DNA of 64,000 bases from JAGPCK01 sp041675505 (lineage in GTDB: Bacteria > Bacteroidota > Bacteroidia > UKL13-3): positions 1 through 64,000 of the forward strand of contig JBAYTR010000003.1 of the NCBI GenBank assembly GCA_041675505.1, read 5' to 3'. The translations under genes and the position numbers were made by a program. Each line of letters opens with the position of its first letter. The first letter of the stretch is position 1. Positions 18,701 to 28,292 of this stretch are shown piece by piece. The notes under the pieces are model-generated. The model did not search any database and had not been told where the DNA came from. It was given only the letters and a program-made list of their open reading frames with translations.

Positions 18701-19146
18701 TTGTGGAAACCGATATGGAAATTCTGATACCTGATGCCTTTGTGCGCAGTAACCCTGAGCGACTGGTTTTATACAACCAACTCGCTTCGTTGAAAACGGA
18801 AGAAGAGTTGTTGAAATTTCAGGACGAACTTATTGACCGGTTCGGACGTTTGCCGCAGCAGGTAATCGCCCTGCTTGATGCCATGCGGGTGAAATGGTTG
18901 GGCAATGAATTGGGTTTTGAAAAACTGGTGATTAAGAACAAACAACTCACTGCTTATTTCCCTCCGGTAAGTGAAGAGTCATACTACCAATCGGAAGTTT
19001 TTGGAAGAATAGTAACCGGTGTTCAACAGTTGGGGAAAAGGGCGGCCATGAAGCAAAGCACCAAATCACTCATCATGACTATAACGCAAACAGCATCACT
19101 TGTAGAAGTGATGCTGTTGTTGAGAAAGTTTACAGGAAGAGATTAA
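15781..19146 (+). CDS. mfd: Transcription-repair coupling factor Mfd
   Basis: 1121 aa, the normal length. Domains in order: UvrB-like N-terminal region (about 1-340), RNA polymerase-interacting/CarD-like domain (about 437-500, GDFVTHIDHGIGRFAGLE), superfamily 2 helicase with Walker A GDVGFGKTEIA (about 588), DEEQ box (about 689), TATPIPRTL, and RecG-like TRG motifs with HQMRGRVGRS, then the C-terminal TRCF domain. It displaces RNA polymerase stalled at DNA lesions and recruits UvrA for repair. The start codon is GTG at 15781. It stands alone between divergent and convergent neighbours. Confidence 0.95.
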   Translation: MKIQEFLSLYAGSPKQQELLRQLQQKTKRIRLNGLLGSAGSITAASVIQHDFPFHLLVLPDKEEASYFYTDLQNILEDKTVLLLPSSLKRSYQTETLDNSLVLERAEVLNRLNHTQHHYHLVVTYPEALCEQVMDKKSLTSNTYDVKTGDRFDLDFFVDFLNEHGFDRTDFVFEAGQYSIRGGIVDVFSFSNELPYRLVLDGEIIETIRSFDPNDQLSVKDMDHFSIVPNVQSAAQEHLMQTFFDYLPPSTIIWTKEPQLVTEMMSKGIQKAKKHYAGLPEDIKNGEGAILSPQLLYANEKTLSENLQQFTSIEWGKRFTAQPAHEIDFVQAPQPAFNKKFQLLIDNLKDNRKQQYHTLIFSDSSRQVERLFSIFDDLDKDVEFIPVYHGLSEGFIDRDLKLACYTEHQLFDRYYKYKSRTRYSKNKSITLKELRELKPGDFVTHIDHGIGRFAGLEKIDVNGQRQEAVRLVYKNEDLLYVHINSLHKISKYVGKDGTPPKLNKLGSDAWDKLKRTTKKKVKDIARDLIKLYASRKSQTGFAFAPDNYMQTELEASFMYEDTPDQVKATADFKKDMESPHPMDRLVCGDVGFGKTEIAIRAAFKAVCDSKQVAVLVPTTILANQHYRTFKERLREFPCNIDYINRFKSSKEHKEIKQKLQEGKIDIIIGTHSLIAKDVKFKELGLVIIDEEQKFGVAAKEKLKEMRVNVDTLTLTATPIPRTLHFSLMGARDLSVITTPPPNRQPVTTELHVYNDEVIKEAIDYEVERGGQVFFVHHRVKDIEEVAAKLRTLSPGIRVCTAHGQMEGDHLEDVMMRFIEGEYDVLVATTIIESGLDISNANTIIINNAHMFGLSDLHQMRGRVGRSNKKAFCYLICPPLSTLSDDSRRRLSAIEEFSELGSGFNVAMRDLDIRGSGNLLGAEQSGFIAEIGYDMYHKILDEAIHELKYEEFSDVFSEELEAERKAKAEVNRDCIVETDMEILIPDAFVRSNPERLVLYNQLASLKTEEELLKFQDELIDRFGRLPQQVIALLDAMRVKWLGNELGFEKLVIKNKQLTAYFPPVSEESYYQSEVFGRIVTGVQQLGKRAAMKQSTKSLIMTITQTASLVEVMLLLRKFTGRD

Positions 19147-19149
19147 TAT

Positions 19150-20214
19150 CTATTTTTTTACTACGTTAGCTGAGCCGATTTTTGTTTTATCAGAGGCCAG
19201 TCTTACCACCATTTTATAAACACCTTTGGGGGCATCAGAGAGATCTATTTTGGCTGCTCCGCCAAACAGTATGGTGTTTTTACTTACCACCACTTTTCCT
19301 TTTTGATTCACCAGTTCAACAATCACATCCGCTTTATCCTGTCCGTCAATTTTAAACTGCGCAATGTCAATTATAGCCATAGGCTTAACCACCATCACTT
19401 TTTCTTTTATTTGTCCGCTACCACCCTGGCCGCCTTTAGAGCCGCCACCGCTGTTATTACCGCTTGAAGCGGAAGAGGCACTATTTTTTAGCCCTTTAAC
19501 CGCAACCAGCTTACTGTATTCAAATTTACTGTTGAAGTCAACTTGTTTTAAACGGTAGTATACGGTAGCAGTACCGGGTTGTTTATCGGTGTACGTGTAT
19601 TTGCTTATTTTATTTGTAGTACCGTTTCCTTTTACCTCATCAAGTTTGGTAAATGTTTTTCCGTCAGCTGTTCTTTCTACTTCAAAGTGCGAGTTGCTTA
19701 GTTCAGATGCTGTTGACCAGTTGAGCTGCACAGTTCCGTTTGGCATTCTGTTACCGGTAAAAGATAACCACACCACAGGCAACGGACTTGCTTCAGTAAT
19801 GGTTCTTGGTCCTGAGAAGTTGCCCATGGTGGTGTTCCATAATCCGGTTCCGCCAGCTTCAATAGTTTGGCTGCCACCGCCTCCTCCGCCAGAGGTAGTA
19901 ATGTTGCCTCCGGAAAGTAAGTTGATAACTGAGCCGGTAGCGAGTCTAAGTTTGCTACCTCCACCCGAGAACGTAAGCGTACCTCTGATGTTGATTGTTA
20001 CTGCTGCTCCTGAGGAGATATTTACAACGCTGGAAACAGTGATGGTGTGTCCGGTTTCAATATTAATTACATCGCCCGCAGCCGGAGAACCGCTGGGAGT
20101 CCAACTACCTCCCGTAGTCCAGTTTCCGCTTCCTGTAGATGTTTTTGTTGCCGCGAAAAGTGTATTGCTGAGCATACCTATAATCGCGAAAAGAATAGTA
20201 ATGTGTTTTTTCAT
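19150..20214 (-). CDS. Secreted protein with probable T9SS sorting domain, 354 aa
   Basis: Signal peptide about 1-21. Residues 22-140 are a Gly/Ser/Thr-rich beta-helix-like segment (GNWTTGGSWTPSG, HTITVSSVVNISSGA, GTLTFSGGG). A fibronectin-like module follows (LPVVWLSFTGNRMPNGTVQLNWSTASELSNSHFEVERTADGKTF) that usually precedes T9SS sorting domains. The last 80 residues (AQFKIDGQDKADVIVELVNQKGKV ... LSDAPKGVYKMVVRL) match a type A sorting domain. Expected to cross the outer membrane and be anchored or released. Stop lies 3 bp from the mfd stop (convergent). Confidence 0.7.
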   Translation of the reverse strand: MKKHITILFAIIGMLSNTLFAATKTSTGSGNWTTGGSWTPSGSPAAGDVINIETGHTITVSSVVNISSGAAVTINIRGTLTFSGGGSKLRLATGSVINLLSGGNITTSGGGGGGSQTIEAGGTGLWNTTMGNFSGPRTITEASPLPVVWLSFTGNRMPNGTVQLNWSTASELSNSHFEVERTADGKTFTKLDEVKGNGTTNKISKYTYTDKQPGTATVYYRLKQVDFNSKFEYSKLVAVKGLKNSASSASSGNNSGGGSKGGQGGSGQIKEKVMVVKPMAIIDIAQFKIDGQDKADVIVELVNQKGKVVVSKNTILFGGAAKIDLSDAPKGVYKMVVRLASDKTKIGSANVVKK

Positions 20215-20339
20215 TAGGTTAAATTTTAGAGGTTTAAAAATAGGGCTTTGGCCAAGGTTTGCAAAATAGGGACCAAAACTGAAAACATTTTATAAGTGCT
20301 TGCTGATAAGTTGTTTAAAAATTAGTTCTGTTTAAAATA

Positions 20340-21056
20340 TTAATCATAAAGTTCGAAATGTACTTGCTCTTTGGTATAGCCCATAGCATATAATCTGTCG
20401 CGCGCTTCTCTTACCATGCTGCTCCACCCGCACAGTAATATGTAAGCCGGTCGGTGGTCGGCAAGAATTTCTTCGTAAATCGGATGAACATATCCTTTGG
20501 CTCCTTGCCAACCATCTTCTCTGGAAAGTACCGGATGAAAATAAAAGCAATGTTCTTCCTTGTCGCACATGTGTTGTAATTCGTCTTTGTACAATATGTC
20601 TTTTTCAAAACGGTTGCCGTAAATCAGGTACACATTTTTGCGTGGAATATTGTGTTGTTTGATGTAATGCAGCATGGAGCGGAAAGGAGCAATGCCCGTT
20701 CCGGTGGCTACCATAAGTATATCGTGGTCAAGCGTTGCAGGCAAAGTGAATTTACCCAAAGGTCCTGCACATTTTATCACACTACCTTTTTTTACTTCAT
20801 TAAACAGGTAAGGCGTGCCCAATCCGTTTTCATTAATTACAATAATGAGTTCGAAGGTATTGCTTCCATCAGGTGCTGAAGCAATGGAGTAACTTCGGGT
20901 GTTTACTTTGGCCGGTATAGGCAATTCCAGCATCACAAATTGCCCGGGTTTGAAATCAAAAGATTCCACTGAGGGTACGCGAAAAAAAAATCGTTTTACC
21001 GAGGGTGATGCATCCAGTATATCATATACTTCAGCATCAAAAAATTGACGTGCCAT
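20340..21056 (-). CDS. Ferredoxin/flavodoxin-NADP+ reductase-type FAD protein, 238 aa
   Basis: FAD-binding barrel with the RSYSIAS motif (54-60), then the NAD(P)-binding half with GTGIAPFRSM (119-128), LIYGNRFEKDILYKDEL and a C-terminal LCGWSSMVREARDRL and VHFELYD. This is the layout of compact FNR-superfamily reductases that pass electrons between NAD(P)H and a one-electron carrier. No ferredoxin or oxygenase gene sits beside it, so the partner is unknown. Divergent from the 21121 gene with 64 bp between starts. Confidence 0.85.
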   Translation of the reverse strand: MARQFFDAEVYDILDASPSVKRFFFRVPSVESFDFKPGQFVMLELPIPAKVNTRSYSIASAPDGSNTFELIIVINENGLGTPYLFNEVKKGSVIKCAGPLGKFTLPATLDHDILMVATGTGIAPFRSMLHYIKQHNIPRKNVYLIYGNRFEKDILYKDELQHMCDKEEHCFYFHPVLSREDGWQGAKGYVHPIYEEILADHRPAYILLCGWSSMVREARDRLYAMGYTKEQVHFELYD

Positions 21057-21120
21057 ATTATAAAGGTACTACTTCCCGATGAAAACAAAGAAAAACTCAG
21101 AAAAAAGATGAACTTTGCTT

Positions 21121-23868
21121 ATGCATAAAATAAAATACATCTTCGTTTTTGCAGTAGCTGTAGTTGGTGCTTTCTTGCTTTTTCAGAAAAAAAGGGCACC
21201 TGTATCAGATGATATTTACGGCATGGACAGCCAACCGCCATTACGTGAAAAATGGTTAATGAAAATGTTGGCAGATCCCGCTACAGGACTTATTCCTGAC
21301 GGGATACGGCAGAAAGAGTTGGCTTATAGCGGCACACTTCCGGTTGCTGATGAAAAGTACAAAACCAATGCTGTAGAGGATGGTTTCTGGTCGTCCAGAG
21401 GTCCGTGGAATATAGGAGGCCGAACACGTGCCATAGGCATTGACCGTACTGCCGAAAATATTATACTGGCCGGAGCAGCCACCGGAGGTATTTGGAGAAG
21501 TACTGACAACGGAGGTTCATGGACACTGGTTACTTCTACAGCTATTTGTAATATCACCTCACTTGTGCAAGACCCTCGTGCAGGTAAAAACAATATCTGG
21601 TACGCCTCCACCGGAGAATACTACGGAGGATATGTACCAGGCGCAAATTATTTAGGTAACGGATTACTTAAATCAACAGACAACGGTATTACGTGGACGG
21701 TTCTCTCCTCCACATCATCGGGTACTCCGCAAACATTTGACAATAACTTTGATTTTATTCATCGGGTGGCAATAAACAAATCCATTGACACGGCTGATGT
21801 AATATATCTTGCAGCTTATGATGGTGTGTACCGAAGTTTAAACGGTGGAGCAAACTGGAATAAACGCAGAGGCGGAGGAGGAATTTCCAGCAGCGTATGG
21901 ACAGATGTGGCCGTAACCCCCAGCGGAATAGTGTATGCTACCTTATCTGGCGGAGGCGGACAGGCCGGTATTTGGCGTTCATCCAACAATGGTGTTACTT
22001 GGGTGAACATAACTCCCGCAGGTTTTGTGGCGGGGTCATCTGGAAGAATTGTTATTGGTATTTCTCCCTCAGATGAGAACCAGGTTTTCTTTTTGGCGCA
22101 TGCATATAACTTCGGTAAGCTTACGGTCGACTTTCAAGGCAGAGAAGAGTGGAATGCTTTGTGGAAATACACTTACCTGAGTGGTGATGGTACAGGAGCC
22201 GGAGCGATATGGAGCGACAGAAGTGCCAACATGCCTGCCTTAGGTGGCGACTTCGGTGATTTTATTTCACAACGAGGATATTGCCTGGATGTGCAGGTAC
22301 ATCCCAAAGATACCAATGTGGTTTTTGTGGGCGGTACAGGTTTGTTTCGCTCAGCTGACGGATTTTCCACTTCAACCAAAACATCTTGGGTAGGTGGGTA
22401 TGCAGTAAATACCAAGCGGCCCGATTTTCAGGTATACCCCAATCAACATCCCGACCAACACGGGGTGATATTTTATCCCTCTTCACCTAACCGCATGATT
22501 TCTGTTCATGACGGAGGTATATCGCGTACCGAAAATTGCTTGGCACAACCACTGGTTTGGCAATCTTTGAACAGAGGGTACCTTACTACGCAATTCTATT
22601 CTGTAGCTATTGACAGGCAAAGTACCAATGATGTTATTATTGGCGGATTGCAGGATAACGGAACATTGTATTCAGGGGTGAACAATGTGCTTAACAACTG
22701 GGAACTTTCACTTACCTACGATGGCGGATATTGTTTTGTAGGAGCCAATGCACAGGAATATTACATGGCGGCACAACAAGGCAGAGTTTTCAGAATGAAG
22801 TTGGATAACACTGGAAAACGTATACAATCAGCCCGCCTTGACCCAGCCGGTATTTTGCGTGATGATTATGAATTTATCAATCCGTATACACCTGATGCCA
22901 ACAACTGGAATATTTTGTATCACCCCACAGGAAGAGCGGTATGGCGCAACAGTGATGTGTCGGCTATTCCGTTGAGTACGGCATTAGATACCAACCGTAC
23001 GTTACTCAACTGGCAGAAGTTAAGTAACACCCAATTGGCGGATTCTACAGAAGCCATTACGGCCATTACCAGTGCAAAAAACTCAACGGGTACTTTGTAT
23101 TACGGAACAAGCAAAGGGCAGTTGTTTAAAATCAACAATGCTCAATCCGGAGATCCGGTACCTTCCAACATCAACGGAAGTAATTTCCCCGGAGGATATA
23201 TTAATTGTATTACCGTTGACCCGGATAATGCGAATAAATTGTATGCCGTGTTTACCAACTACTCTGTGCTCAGTGTTTTTGAAACAACAGACGGTGGTGC
23301 TACTTGGGTCCCGGTTTCAGGTAACCTGGAGCAAAATGCAAACGGTACAGGAAACGGCCCTTCGTGCAGGTGGATGACCATAGCACGAGTGAACGGGCAA
23401 AAATTATATTTCCTGGGAACAAGCACAGGACTCTATGCTGCGGATTCCGTTGTGGGAATGAATACCACCTGGATTAAACAATCTCCGTCATTGATAGGCA
23501 GCAATATTGTTACGATGATGGATTACCGGGAAACGGACAATCGTATTGCTGTTGCCACATTCGGGGCAGGTATGTTCAATGCACGGCTCAATAATAAATG
23601 GAACATTACTTCGGTAAAGAAAACCAAAGAGTTGGTAACGATGCAATTTTATCCTAATCCGTGTAAAGATCAGTTGCACATAAAACATCAGATGAGTGGC
23701 AACAACCTTCGCGCACTTATTTATGATTTAAACGGCCGGTTATTGTTGCAGGCTCCGTTTGAAAGTACTTCATTTGATTTGCCGGTTAAACAACTGGCTA
23801 AAGGTAATTACGTTCTTATATTACGGTCGGAAAACGCCAGCGACAGTCGTATATTTAACAAAGAGTAG
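21121..23868 (+). CDS. Sortilin/BNR-type beta-propeller protein with T9SS sorting domain, 915 aa
   Basis: Begins with a basic stretch and one hydrophobic helix (IKYIFVFAVAVVGAFLLF), a signal anchor or long signal peptide. The body has repeated Asp-box-like motifs (STDNGGSWT, STDNGITWT, SLNGGANWN, SSNNGVTWV, TTDGGATWV) typical of sortilin/YCF48-type propellers. The C-terminal 85 residues (MQFYPNPCKDQLHIKH ... LNGRLLLQAPFESTSF ... LAKGNYVLILRS) are a type A sorting domain. ATG 21121 is preferred over a TTG six bases upstream. Secreted surface protein; ligand unknown. Followed 10 bp later by the next gene. Confidence 0.8.
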   Translation: MHKIKYIFVFAVAVVGAFLLFQKKRAPVSDDIYGMDSQPPLREKWLMKMLADPATGLIPDGIRQKELAYSGTLPVADEKYKTNAVEDGFWSSRGPWNIGGRTRAIGIDRTAENIILAGAATGGIWRSTDNGGSWTLVTSTAICNITSLVQDPRAGKNNIWYASTGEYYGGYVPGANYLGNGLLKSTDNGITWTVLSSTSSGTPQTFDNNFDFIHRVAINKSIDTADVIYLAAYDGVYRSLNGGANWNKRRGGGGISSSVWTDVAVTPSGIVYATLSGGGGQAGIWRSSNNGVTWVNITPAGFVAGSSGRIVIGISPSDENQVFFLAHAYNFGKLTVDFQGREEWNALWKYTYLSGDGTGAGAIWSDRSANMPALGGDFGDFISQRGYCLDVQVHPKDTNVVFVGGTGLFRSADGFSTSTKTSWVGGYAVNTKRPDFQVYPNQHPDQHGVIFYPSSPNRMISVHDGGISRTENCLAQPLVWQSLNRGYLTTQFYSVAIDRQSTNDVIIGGLQDNGTLYSGVNNVLNNWELSLTYDGGYCFVGANAQEYYMAAQQGRVFRMKLDNTGKRIQSARLDPAGILRDDYEFINPYTPDANNWNILYHPTGRAVWRNSDVSAIPLSTALDTNRTLLNWQKLSNTQLADSTEAITAITSAKNSTGTLYYGTSKGQLFKINNAQSGDPVPSNINGSNFPGGYINCITVDPDNANKLYAVFTNYSVLSVFETTDGGATWVPVSGNLEQNANGTGNGPSCRWMTIARVNGQKLYFLGTSTGLYAADSVVGMNTTWIKQSPSLIGSNIVTMMDYRETDNRIAVATFGAGMFNARLNNKWNITSVKKTKELVTMQFYPNPCKDQLHIKHQMSGNNLRALIYDLNGRLLLQAPFESTSFDLPVKQLAKGNYVLILRSENASDSRIFNKE

Positions 23869-23878
23869 CTTAACGTAA

Positions 23879-25648
23879 ATGAAATTTAAATCTGCCTACT
23901 ATTGGATTTGTGCAACACTTTCCATGTTGCTGTTATTTGCCTGTGTTTTTTGGAGAGAACGGATTTACGGTGACTCATCAGCGCTTTTATTCTGGATAGT
24001 GAATGGCCATGAGTTTATAACGGCACATAACCGCCCCACCGTTTTAGTAATAGAGTACATTCCATTATTGATGAGTTATGCTCACTTACCACTCAAGGAT
24101 ATTATCATAGGTTTTTCTGTGGGTGAATGGCTGTGGTATGCCCTGTGTGTAGCCGCTTTACTTTTTATTTTTAAAGATGTGAAAGCAGCTATAGGTGTAT
24201 TGCTGGTTTACCTCATTGGTATACGCTACAATTATTTCAATCCTGTTTCAGAACTCACCTTGGCTGTACCTTTTGTTTTTATGTTTTTCAGTTTTGTTCA
24301 CCGCACAGTTCACTGGCGTGCTAAGCAGTATATCATAGCCGCGCTTCTGATGAGTGGTGTAATTTTTTCGCACCCTCTTCACATGTTGCTTTTTCCGGCA
24401 CTCTACATATTTGACAGGATAGTGCGTAAAGAATACACTCTGCCGTTTATTGTTCTGTTTTTTTTACTATTGGTGCTGGAAGGAATCAGGTACCTGTTGT
24501 TGGATAATTATGACCGCAGCCCCATGCAGGCCCAGCAGCAAAGCACTACGCTGGCAGAGTTTCGTGAAAAATTTCTGAAACCGGCATACTATAAAGATGC
24601 AGGCTTAGCATACATCTCCTTATTTACATTAATAGCTATAACCGTTTGGCATTTTTTCAGAAAGAAACAATATTTACACGCGGCCTTGTTACTGTTTTTT
24701 TGTTTGGGATATTGGGCCTTTGTTAATTTTAAAGTAGGGTTTCTCTACCCCGATAGTTTTGAGCCTTATGAGCGCTACCTTTTGCCCATACCCATTACCG
24801 TGGCATTTGCTTTTGTATATTATGTGCTTGATTTGTCTTCCTTTAAACATTTGGGAATATTGACCGTCATTCTTGTAGTACAAACATTTATGTTGCTGCA
24901 GTATGGCAGGTTGGTGAGCAAGCGCTTTGATCAAATGGAAATGGCCATTGAGAATGCGTATCAGTTTCCACACTCAAAGTTTATTTACCGAAAAGCGAAT
25001 TATTATTACCGGGATATCAGTCCGCGTTTAATAGGGCATTGTTGGATACAAACGCAAGAGTCTATATTGCTCTCGGCTATGCGTCATCCGCAAGATCCGC
25101 GTCAGGTTTTTGTGAAAGAGATTTTGCCGGATGATTTTTATGATAAAATTGACGGGAGTAATTATTTCAATTCTCCAGATGGTTGGCTGAAAGATCACAG
25201 TGAGTTGGATACGTTTTATTTTCCTATGCATAAAACAGGTCTTCGCAGGGCAAATACCGACACCTTGCAGGCACATTTGCCGGATAGCTTTTTTGCGCAG
25301 ATAAAAATTCAATTGCACAGCGAGTACAAAAAGTTGAAAAGAAAAAGGGAGTTGTTGCCTTATATAAAAATAGATAATCATTCTACTGACAGGCTTCTTT
25401 ATTCAGGAACAAAAACGGATGGTATGTACATTTCGTACCGTTGGTTGGATGCCAACGGAAACACCTTATCAGAAGAGTGGAGCAGAATAACTCCTTTGCA
25501 GAGTGATGTTAAGAAGAGTATTAACCAGCAGGTACTTTTAAGAACACCGGATACCGCGGGTAAATATGTGCTGGAATGGGAACTGTTTTTTGAACAGGGT
25601 GAATTATCCAAAAAGACAGCCGGGCGGGATGACGTGGAGATAGAATAA
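23879..25648 (+). CDS. Multi-pass membrane protein, GT-C glycosyltransferase-like, 589 aa
   Basis: About ten hydrophobic helices in residues 8-345, then a soluble C-terminal region of about 240 residues. An acidic/aromatic first loop (ERIYGDSSALLFWIVNGHEF) after the first helix and a His-rich motif FSHPLHM are reminiscent of GT-C transferases that use polyprenyl-phosphate sugars, but no diagnostic motif is complete. The C-terminal domain, with a beta-sandwich look (TDGMYISYRWLDANG), is periplasmic or extracellular. It is read from the same transcript as the propeller gene (10-bp gap). The transferase activity is a guess. Confidence 0.55.
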   Translation: MKFKSAYYWICATLSMLLLFACVFWRERIYGDSSALLFWIVNGHEFITAHNRPTVLVIEYIPLLMSYAHLPLKDIIIGFSVGEWLWYALCVAALLFIFKDVKAAIGVLLVYLIGIRYNYFNPVSELTLAVPFVFMFFSFVHRTVHWRAKQYIIAALLMSGVIFSHPLHMLLFPALYIFDRIVRKEYTLPFIVLFFLLLVLEGIRYLLLDNYDRSPMQAQQQSTTLAEFREKFLKPAYYKDAGLAYISLFTLIAITVWHFFRKKQYLHAALLLFFCLGYWAFVNFKVGFLYPDSFEPYERYLLPIPITVAFAFVYYVLDLSSFKHLGILTVILVVQTFMLLQYGRLVSKRFDQMEMAIENAYQFPHSKFIYRKANYYYRDISPRLIGHCWIQTQESILLSAMRHPQDPRQVFVKEILPDDFYDKIDGSNYFNSPDGWLKDHSELDTFYFPMHKTGLRRANTDTLQAHLPDSFFAQIKIQLHSEYKKLKRKRELLPYIKIDNHSTDRLLYSGTKTDGMYISYRWLDANGNTLSEEWSRITPLQSDVKKSINQQVLLRTPDTAGKYVLEWELFFEQGELSKKTAGRDDVEIE

Positions 25649-25754
25649 ATCGTAGTACCGGGCTGAGTTCTCCCGTACATGAACTCTGTTCCACAGCCCA
25701 TAAACCTTATTTGCGTATTAAATCCAAATAGCTTAGCTTTACGTACCTAACCTT

Positions 25755-26591
25755 ATGATACGCATACTGCTATTTTTCTTTATGTGCATGTCTCTTTCTG
25801 AAGCCTATGCTCAAAGAGCTCCCGACAGTGAAATCGGATTCGCTGCCGGAGTGAGTGTATATCAGGGCGATTTAACAGAGCAACTCTATACCTTTTATGA
25901 AACCGGACCCATGGCGGGAGTTTTTTTCAGACGAAATTGGCGTAATAAACTCTCCGCCCGACTGTCATTAAACTATGGAAGACTTAGGGGAGCAGACCAT
26001 ATTTCAAGTGACCCTGCGCGTAAAAGACGGAATCTCAGTTTTTTCTCCCCGCTCATTGAAGGGAGCGCACTATTGGAGTACAACTTTAACAGGTACTATT
26101 CCGGTGCATCGCGATTCAGGCATGGGTTGATAAACAGGGGAACACCGTATATTTTTTCCGGGGTAGCTTTTTTTTGGTACAATCCAAAAGCCAGATTGAA
26201 TGGGGATAAACAATCGCTGCAATTTATACCTACCGAACAGAGTAAAAACTACAGTCTAACGCAGTTTGCCATACCTATTGGTGTTGGAATAAAATATAAC
26301 ATTGCTCCTTTTGTAACTTTGGGTGTGGAGTTCGGTTTCAGAAAAACATTTACAGATTACCTGGATGATGTAAGCGGTCAGTTTATTGATTCAGCAACGG
26401 CATTTAGTCAGGGCGGATATGAGGCCTTGGTATTGTCAGATCGTTCAGTGGAAGTAAACAGTGAGCGTTTTCCTGCAGGCAGTGCCAGAGGTAACCCCAA
26501 AAACAACGATAACTACTATTTTGTTAATATCACGCTCAGTAAAACACTAAGCGGAAGAGGCCGATACGGTTGCCCCGGCAGACGGTTCTGA
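25755..26591 (+). CDS. Outer-membrane beta-barrel, PorG/DUF6089-like, 278 aa
   Basis: Signal peptide about 1-19 (ending AYAQR). Then SEIGFAAGVSVYQGDLTEQ, alternating strands with NKLSARLSLNYGRLRG, LLEYNFNRYYSG, IPIGVGIKYNIAPFVTLGVEFGFRKTFTDYLDDVSG and a final NYYFVNITLSKTL, the pattern of the small barrels grouped with PorG, an outer-membrane component of T9SS. It ends with a Cys-containing tail (RYGCPGRRF). Whether this copy serves secretion is not shown. A TAGCTTTA element lies near 25733. Confidence 0.65.
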   Translation: MIRILLFFFMCMSLSEAYAQRAPDSEIGFAAGVSVYQGDLTEQLYTFYETGPMAGVFFRRNWRNKLSARLSLNYGRLRGADHISSDPARKRRNLSFFSPLIEGSALLEYNFNRYYSGASRFRHGLINRGTPYIFSGVAFFWYNPKARLNGDKQSLQFIPTEQSKNYSLTQFAIPIGVGIKYNIAPFVTLGVEFGFRKTFTDYLDDVSGQFIDSATAFSQGGYEALVLSDRSVEVNSERFPAGSARGNPKNNDNYYFVNITLSKTLSGRGRYGCPGRRF

Positions 26592-26765
26592 AAATACTTG
26601 CGACATACCATTATGCTTGCGCCTTTTTGCTCAGAAGACTTTTAAAGGTGAGCACATTTAAAGGGAATTCTAAAAATACATGGAGTTATAAAGGCCATAA
26701 ACCTACCAATACAGTGCTATTGAGTTCGATTTCATGAAATAAAGAAACGTTGTTTAGCTCAAAAA

Positions 26766-26797
26766 ACAAAACCACCGCTATTTAACGTTGGTTTTGT
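26766..26797. terminator. Possible bidirectional terminator hairpin between convergent genes
   Basis: ACAAAACCA (26766-26774) and TGGTTTTGT (26789-26797) form a 9-bp stem around a 14-base loop, between the ends of the PorG-like gene and the 475-aa gene. Low GC, so only suggestive. Confidence 0.3.
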
Positions 26798-26825
26798 AAT
26801 GATGTGTTGTGAAAATTGTCTGATG

Positions 26826-28253
26826 CTATTGCACCACCAGTTTAAATATCCGCTCTTCTCCTTCAATGGATGCTTTTACAAAATAAACGCCTGCTTTCTT
26901 CATAATCTCAGGTACTTCATTGTTGAACATAAAGCGGTTGTGACCTCCATTATATTGAAATGTTTTGCTGAAGAGTATGTTGCCTCGGGTATCGCTTATT
27001 TCAATATGTGCATCTCCTTGTTGTGGAAGAAATGTTTTGAGGTAAGTAGCCTCAGTAAGCGGGTTGCCGTTAAATGCAAAAGCAGTATATCCGGTTGTCT
27101 GTTCCGGCTTTCCGGCTACACGCATAGGAGTGTATTCATACCGACCGTCAAAATCAACCTGACGTATGCGGTAATACACAAATTTTATATCAGTGGTATT
27201 AAAAAAGTCTTCATAGAAATAATTGCTTGTACTGTATTTGTTACCTGCCCCGTTTACTATACCAACATTTTTCCATTCTATACCATCAAAACTGCGCTCA
27301 ATTTCAAAATGACTGCTGTTGCGTTCAGAAGAGGTGCTCCATTCCAATACTCCACCATTGTTATTAAGTTGAGCAATAAAATGAACCCAGGTTACAGGCA
27401 AAGGGCTACAACCTGCAGGTGGAATAGTAACAACTGCGGCATCGTTTAAAGTCCAGTTAGCGATGTTATTTATAGCGGTGCGCATAGCAGTTATGGCAGC
27501 ACCACTTGTACCGCTGTTGGAACTGGTGCAATTATACACGCCATTATCTACTTCCAGTGTAGTAGCTGTGTTGTACAAGATAAGACAGTTGGTGCCTGTA
27601 GTAAGGCAGGCGGGTTTGTTGCTGTTGTTGGAACTGCCACACACATCGGTGCAAGGGGCAGAGGTGCAATCGTCCCAGTTGGCTGTACTGAAGTTGCAGT
27701 TGGCTGTAGTTTCCACATTAGCCTGAATGGCGGCAAGCATAGTACCTGACCCACCATTCGAAATGGTGGTGGTTGATGCTCCATTTTGCGTGGCAAATAT
27801 CTGGTCTCCGGTGTTTAGCAGGTTTAAATAGGTGCCAGACGCTGAGCCATTTGAACAGGTAAAACAAGTAGAACATGGGGTAGGAGTCCCTGCGCTTATT
27901 TTTACATGTGTACCGTAAGATAAGAAACTTCCGGATGTCCAAACAAAATGGCTGCCGTTTTCAGTGCCAAAGCATGTAGAATAGTCAGTTGCGGTGCAAA
28001 AATTATCGGTACCACAACTGCCGCCTTTCCAGCCCCGGTCGGTAAAATAAATGGTGGTACCGCTATTTATCCCCGTACTTTTAAGGACAACAAAAGTAAA
28101 CTCATCTGAGTTGGCTAAGTTGTCACAGTTATACCCTGTGAAAGCAATGTCGCCCAAAGCAAGTGTAGTTTGAGCTGATAGAGAAACTGAGGTGAGTAAA
28201 AACAGCGCAAAAAGAAGTAGATTTTTTCTTGCGCAGAGAATATTTTTTTTCAT
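26826..28253 (-). CDS. Secreted protein with T9SS-type C-terminal domain, 475 aa
   Basis: Signal peptide about 1-27. The N-terminal domain (TLALGDIAFTGYNCDNLANSDEFTFVVLKSTGINSGTTIYFTDRGW) is a recurrent Bacteroidota surface module resembling lamin-tail-type domains, with many cysteines (CSTCFTC, CTDVC) likely in disulfides. After about residue 285 comes the same fibronectin-like linker as in the 19150 gene (LPVTWVHFIAQLNNNGGVLEWSTSSERNSSHFEIERSFDG) and a C-terminal sorting-domain-like sandwich (HIEISDTRGNILFSKTF ... KKAGVYFVKASIEG). Secreted or surface-bound; function unknown. Confidence 0.7.
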   Translation of the reverse strand: MKKNILCARKNLLLFALFLLTSVSLSAQTTLALGDIAFTGYNCDNLANSDEFTFVVLKSTGINSGTTIYFTDRGWKGGSCGTDNFCTATDYSTCFGTENGSHFVWTSGSFLSYGTHVKISAGTPTPCSTCFTCSNGSASGTYLNLLNTGDQIFATQNGASTTTISNGGSGTMLAAIQANVETTANCNFSTANWDDCTSAPCTDVCGSSNNSNKPACLTTGTNCLILYNTATTLEVDNGVYNCTSSNSGTSGAAITAMRTAINNIANWTLNDAAVVTIPPAGCSPLPVTWVHFIAQLNNNGGVLEWSTSSERNSSHFEIERSFDGIEWKNVGIVNGAGNKYSTSNYFYEDFFNTTDIKFVYYRIRQVDFDGRYEYTPMRVAGKPEQTTGYTAFAFNGNPLTEATYLKTFLPQQGDAHIEISDTRGNILFSKTFQYNGGHNRFMFNNEVPEIMKKAGVYFVKASIEGEERIFKLVVQ

Positions 28254-28292
28254 GAGATGTTATGCACTTTAGTATTCAAATATAAATTTTAT